Shown here piece by piece: positions 61,963 through 64,000 of a stretch of 64,000 nt of DNA. Each line of letters begins with the position of its first letter. Within the stretch, counting starts at the first letter, position 1. Source of the DNA: an uncultured Flavobacteriaceae bacterium (GTDB lineage: Bacteria; Bacteroidota; Bacteroidia; Flavobacteriales; Flavobacteriaceae). Made by a program: the position numbers and the translations under genes. Where the stretch lies: positions 124,001 to 188,000 of the forward strand of contig CANMXP010000001.1 in assembly GCA_947501845.1 (NCBI GenBank), written 5' to 3'. Below the pieces are notes generated by a model that saw only the letters and a program-made list of their open reading frames with translations, did no database searches and was not told the origin of the DNA.

Positions 61963-63276
61963 TTATTGACTTGGATTACTTTTGTAATAATTATTTATTG
62001 TAGCCTTTCTTTTTCCAGATGCTAGTAATGGGATTTCTTCTACATAATTGACTTCTATTTCTGCATCTTCACCTAAATACCCTTTAAACTCATTAACCAC
62101 ATCAATTTCTTGGTTAAATTCATTAGTTACATTTAATTTTAGTGTATATCCTTTTTTCGATTCTTGAATGAGCTGCCCTTGAATAATTCCTATATACTCT
62201 ACGACATTAATTATAATAAACGAGGAAACAATTTCTCCTTTAGTATTATATATCACATCTGTTTTTCTTCCTTCTACACTTTTAAAAACAGGCGGATTGA
62301 TAGTATAATCAATTATGCCTACATCACCTGTGTCATAGCGTATTAAAGGGGTTGCATAGTTATATAAATCTGTAACAATAATTCTACCAGCTTCATCTTT
62401 TCCTGCTGGTTTATCTTCATCTAGTTTAAAAGTTTCAACATAATAACTTGCCCAATTTATTGAGAAGCTCTCACTTTTTGTTTTTTGCTGAGCAATAATA
62501 CCATTTTCATTGTTTGAATACCTAGAAACTACTTGCGCATTAAAATACTTATGCATAGATTCTTTAGTGTATTTGTTAAGACTTTCAGACATAGCTATAA
62601 TTGATTTTACATAGCTATTTATAGGTTTAGATTTGGTTTTGTCGAGATACTTGCATATTAATTCATAGCCTGAAGCATATCCTAGCCATCCTTTAGCAGA
62701 TTTATCTTTTTTAATTTTGTTGATAATACTTTCTATGTACTGATCATTAAGATTAACAACTTCTAGTTCTTCAATATTTTGTATAAATTTTGTTATAGAT
62801 GATTTTTTATAATAAGCATTCCAATTTCTCAGATATAAAAGTTTGTAACCTATTTTAAAGCCAGCTAGTTTTCCAAAATAAATAGAATCTGCTGTATTTC
62901 GGACAATTTTGTTTTTGTCTTGTTTTACTTTTAAAGCTAAACCAGTTGATCCGCTTGTGGAAACTGTTTTTGTTTTTTTATTCGTGTAGTTTTGAGCTTG
63001 GAATTCTTTACTACGGGTTATTAAAACATTTTTGTCAATTACAGGGAAATCTTCTATGTTTTTATAATTCTTGTAAAAAGGAGTTGATTCATTAGCATGA
63101 TTCAATAAATCTATCAAGCTTTTTTCCCTGAGTTCTTTTGATTTAGATTCGGAAAAGTTTTCTAAAATATATGAAATATCCTTATAATGGCGTTTTATTT
63201 TTGCCCCTTTGATCATATCCAAAAACCAAAAAAATGTAAATCTTAGATATTCTAGGCATGAAGTTAATAGTTTCAT
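61963..63276 (-). CDS. PaaK/CapK-like adenylate-forming enzyme
   Basis: A 437-residue protein of the phenylacetate-CoA ligase-like family that appears in capsule clusters as CapK. The N-terminus has LLNHANESTPFYKNYKNIEDFP. The P-loop is VSTSGSTGLALKVKQDK (about 107-123). RYSNNENGIIAQQ, IVTDLYNYATPLIRYDTGDVG and SVEGRKTDVIYNTKGEIVS are family blocks containing the catalytic acidic and arginine residues. The C-terminal LASGKRKATINNY carries the probable catalytic lysine. Likely forms an acyl adenylate and then a thioester or amide; substrate is unknown. Confidence 0.85.
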   Translation of the reverse strand: MKLLTSCLEYLRFTFFWFLDMIKGAKIKRHYKDISYILENFSESKSKELREKSLIDLLNHANESTPFYKNYKNIEDFPVIDKNVLITRSKEFQAQNYTNKKTKTVSTSGSTGLALKVKQDKNKIVRNTADSIYFGKLAGFKIGYKLLYLRNWNAYYKKSSITKFIQNIEELEVVNLNDQYIESIINKIKKDKSAKGWLGYASGYELICKYLDKTKSKPINSYVKSIIAMSESLNKYTKESMHKYFNAQVVSRYSNNENGIIAQQKTKSESFSINWASYYVETFKLDEDKPAGKDEAGRIIVTDLYNYATPLIRYDTGDVGIIDYTINPPVFKSVEGRKTDVIYNTKGEIVSSFIIINVVEYIGIIQGQLIQESKKGYTLKLNVTNEFNQEIDVVNEFKGYLGEDAEIEVNYVEEIPLLASGKRKATINNYYKSNPSQ

Positions 63277-63322
63277 TTTTACTTTTAATTTCTTGAGCGT
63301 TTTTAATAATGATTTACAAGCC

Positions 63323-64000
63323 TTAAATTTTAATATTTACACTAATAAAATGTGCTATTTCAGTTGTAAATAATCTAGAGCCATCGTCGTTTAGGTGAGA
63401 TGGATCGTGAAACAGTTCAAATTGATTAGTATATTTTGGAGCGTTTAAGAAGTCTAAAAACGGAATTTCTTCAGAATCAGCAATTTCTTTTATTCTATTC
63501 AATGATTCGTTATTAGAAATATTTCTTTCAATTAGATTTGGAGAGGTGACAAATAGAAGTTTTACATTGTTCCGTTTTGCTTCAGAAATAAAATCTTTTA
63601 ACGCTTTCACAAAATAATCGTCAATTTCTTCAATAAATTCTTTTTCTGAATGATTCTTTTCATGAATAGCAGCTTTTTTAGGTGTCATTTTATCATCCAA
63701 TGGTCGATACCCCTTGTAATCAATTTGTGGCGACAAATAATACCTTAAAGCATGAATGAGTGTAGAGTTTGTTTGGTATGACTTAAAGAATAGTTTAAAA
63801 TCTATTAAGTTGGAATTTAAACCCAATATAGGTCTTAGCTCATGTTTAAAATCTTCGTAATAAGGATGTAAATCACTAAGCCTGTCGTAGGCTTTGCTAG
63901 ATTTATAAAGAAAGTTTTCATCAATATTTAATACCAGTAATTTAGGTTGTGTCCTTTTTAAAATCATTTTCTGCAAAGCAGTATGGTAGAGTAGTTGCTG
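63323..64000 (-). CDS. SGNH-like esterase/transferase, C-terminal part (5' end beyond the window)
   Basis: The frame is open from the stop at 63323 to the window edge, about 225 residues; a start at the TTG at 63976 is possible in principle, but the sequence upstream reads on without a stop and family members are longer (about 300 aa), so the true start is outside. KPKLLVLNIDENFLYK-like text near the edge and FHDPSHLNDDGSRLF at the C-terminus (Asp and His of the triad) are characteristic. It is a second SGNH protein of the cluster, in addition to the one at 50456. Probably modifies the glycan with an acyl group. Confidence 0.75.
   Translation of the reverse strand, partial: QQLLYHTALQKMILKRTQPKLLVLNIDENFLYKSSKAYDRLSDLHPYYEDFKHELRPILGLNSNLIDFKLFFKSYQTNSTLIHALRYYLSPQIDYKGYRPLDDKMTPKKAAIHEKNHSEKEFIEEIDDYFVKALKDFISEAKRNNVKLLFVTSPNLIERNISNNESLNRIKEIADSEEIPFLDFLNAPKYTNQFELFHDPSHLNDDGSRLFTTEIAHFISVNIKI

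Noticed and set aside
1-64000. tRNA, rRNA, insertion sequences, prophage or CRISPR array
   Set aside because: I looked for the usual conserved blocks, transposase motifs and regularly spaced repeats and saw none.

Overview
The window is low-GC DNA from a member of the Bacteroidetes, almost certainly a (probably marine) Flavobacteriaceae bacterium. Evidence: a protein ending in a T9SS type A sorting domain, an OMP_b-brl_3/TonB-receptor-like barrel, DUF3667 and DUF4834 proteins, a promoter matching the Bacteroidetes pattern TTTG-N19-21-TAnnTTTG, and a probable capnine (sulfonolipid) gene pair. I see no rRNA, tRNA, insertion sequence, phage or CRISPR array.

Layout. 0-8.4 kb is mostly housekeeping: a Crp/Fnr regulator, fumarase, a 1-Cys peroxiredoxin, an outer-membrane barrel, and an operon prfB-HAD-arsC-like in which prfB needs a +1 programmed frameshift. 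8.6-15.9 kb is glycan block 1: three related GT2 enzymes, an ATP-grasp/HAD pair, two six-helix membrane proteins and a GT14-type transferase. 16-26 kb holds a lipoprotein, threonine aldolase, YbaB, oligopeptidase B, then a cysteine-synthase-like and an AONS-family enzyme that together look like the start of capnine synthesis, followed by a convergent GNAT-like gene and an outer-membrane protein. 26-31.5 kb is glycan block 2: YfhO, GT4 and a flippase. 31.5-35.7 kb holds exported proteins with tyrosine/glycine (YD-like) repeats and strongly biased tails. Two sigma-54-like promoters and a 44-bp duplicated leader element lie in this stretch. 36-48.7 kb is again mainly housekeeping (DUF3667, uvrA, ECF sigma factor plus a 48-aa protein, nth, bcp, MBL hydrolase, XRE regulator facing an M14 peptidase, Lrp-type regulator, JmjC-like oxygenase).

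48.9-64 kb is the most interesting part. An MBOAT/SGNH pair on the + strand converges on at least twelve consecutive minus-strand genes. These are two PglC-like sugar-phosphate transferases, two PglD-like acyltransferases, a stand-alone amino-acid-type adenylating enzyme next to its own carrier protein, four FemAB/GNAT-like proteins (one fused to an FAD/NAD(P)-binding enzyme), a PaaK/CapK-like adenylate-forming enzyme and an SGNH-like protein cut by the window edge. I read this as a polysaccharide or glycolipid locus in which a carrier-bound, probably amino-acid-derived, acyl group is attached to an amino sugar. The parts are recognisable; the combination and its product are not ones I know.

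Functions are inferred from sequence motifs, length and context read by eye; no database search was possible.
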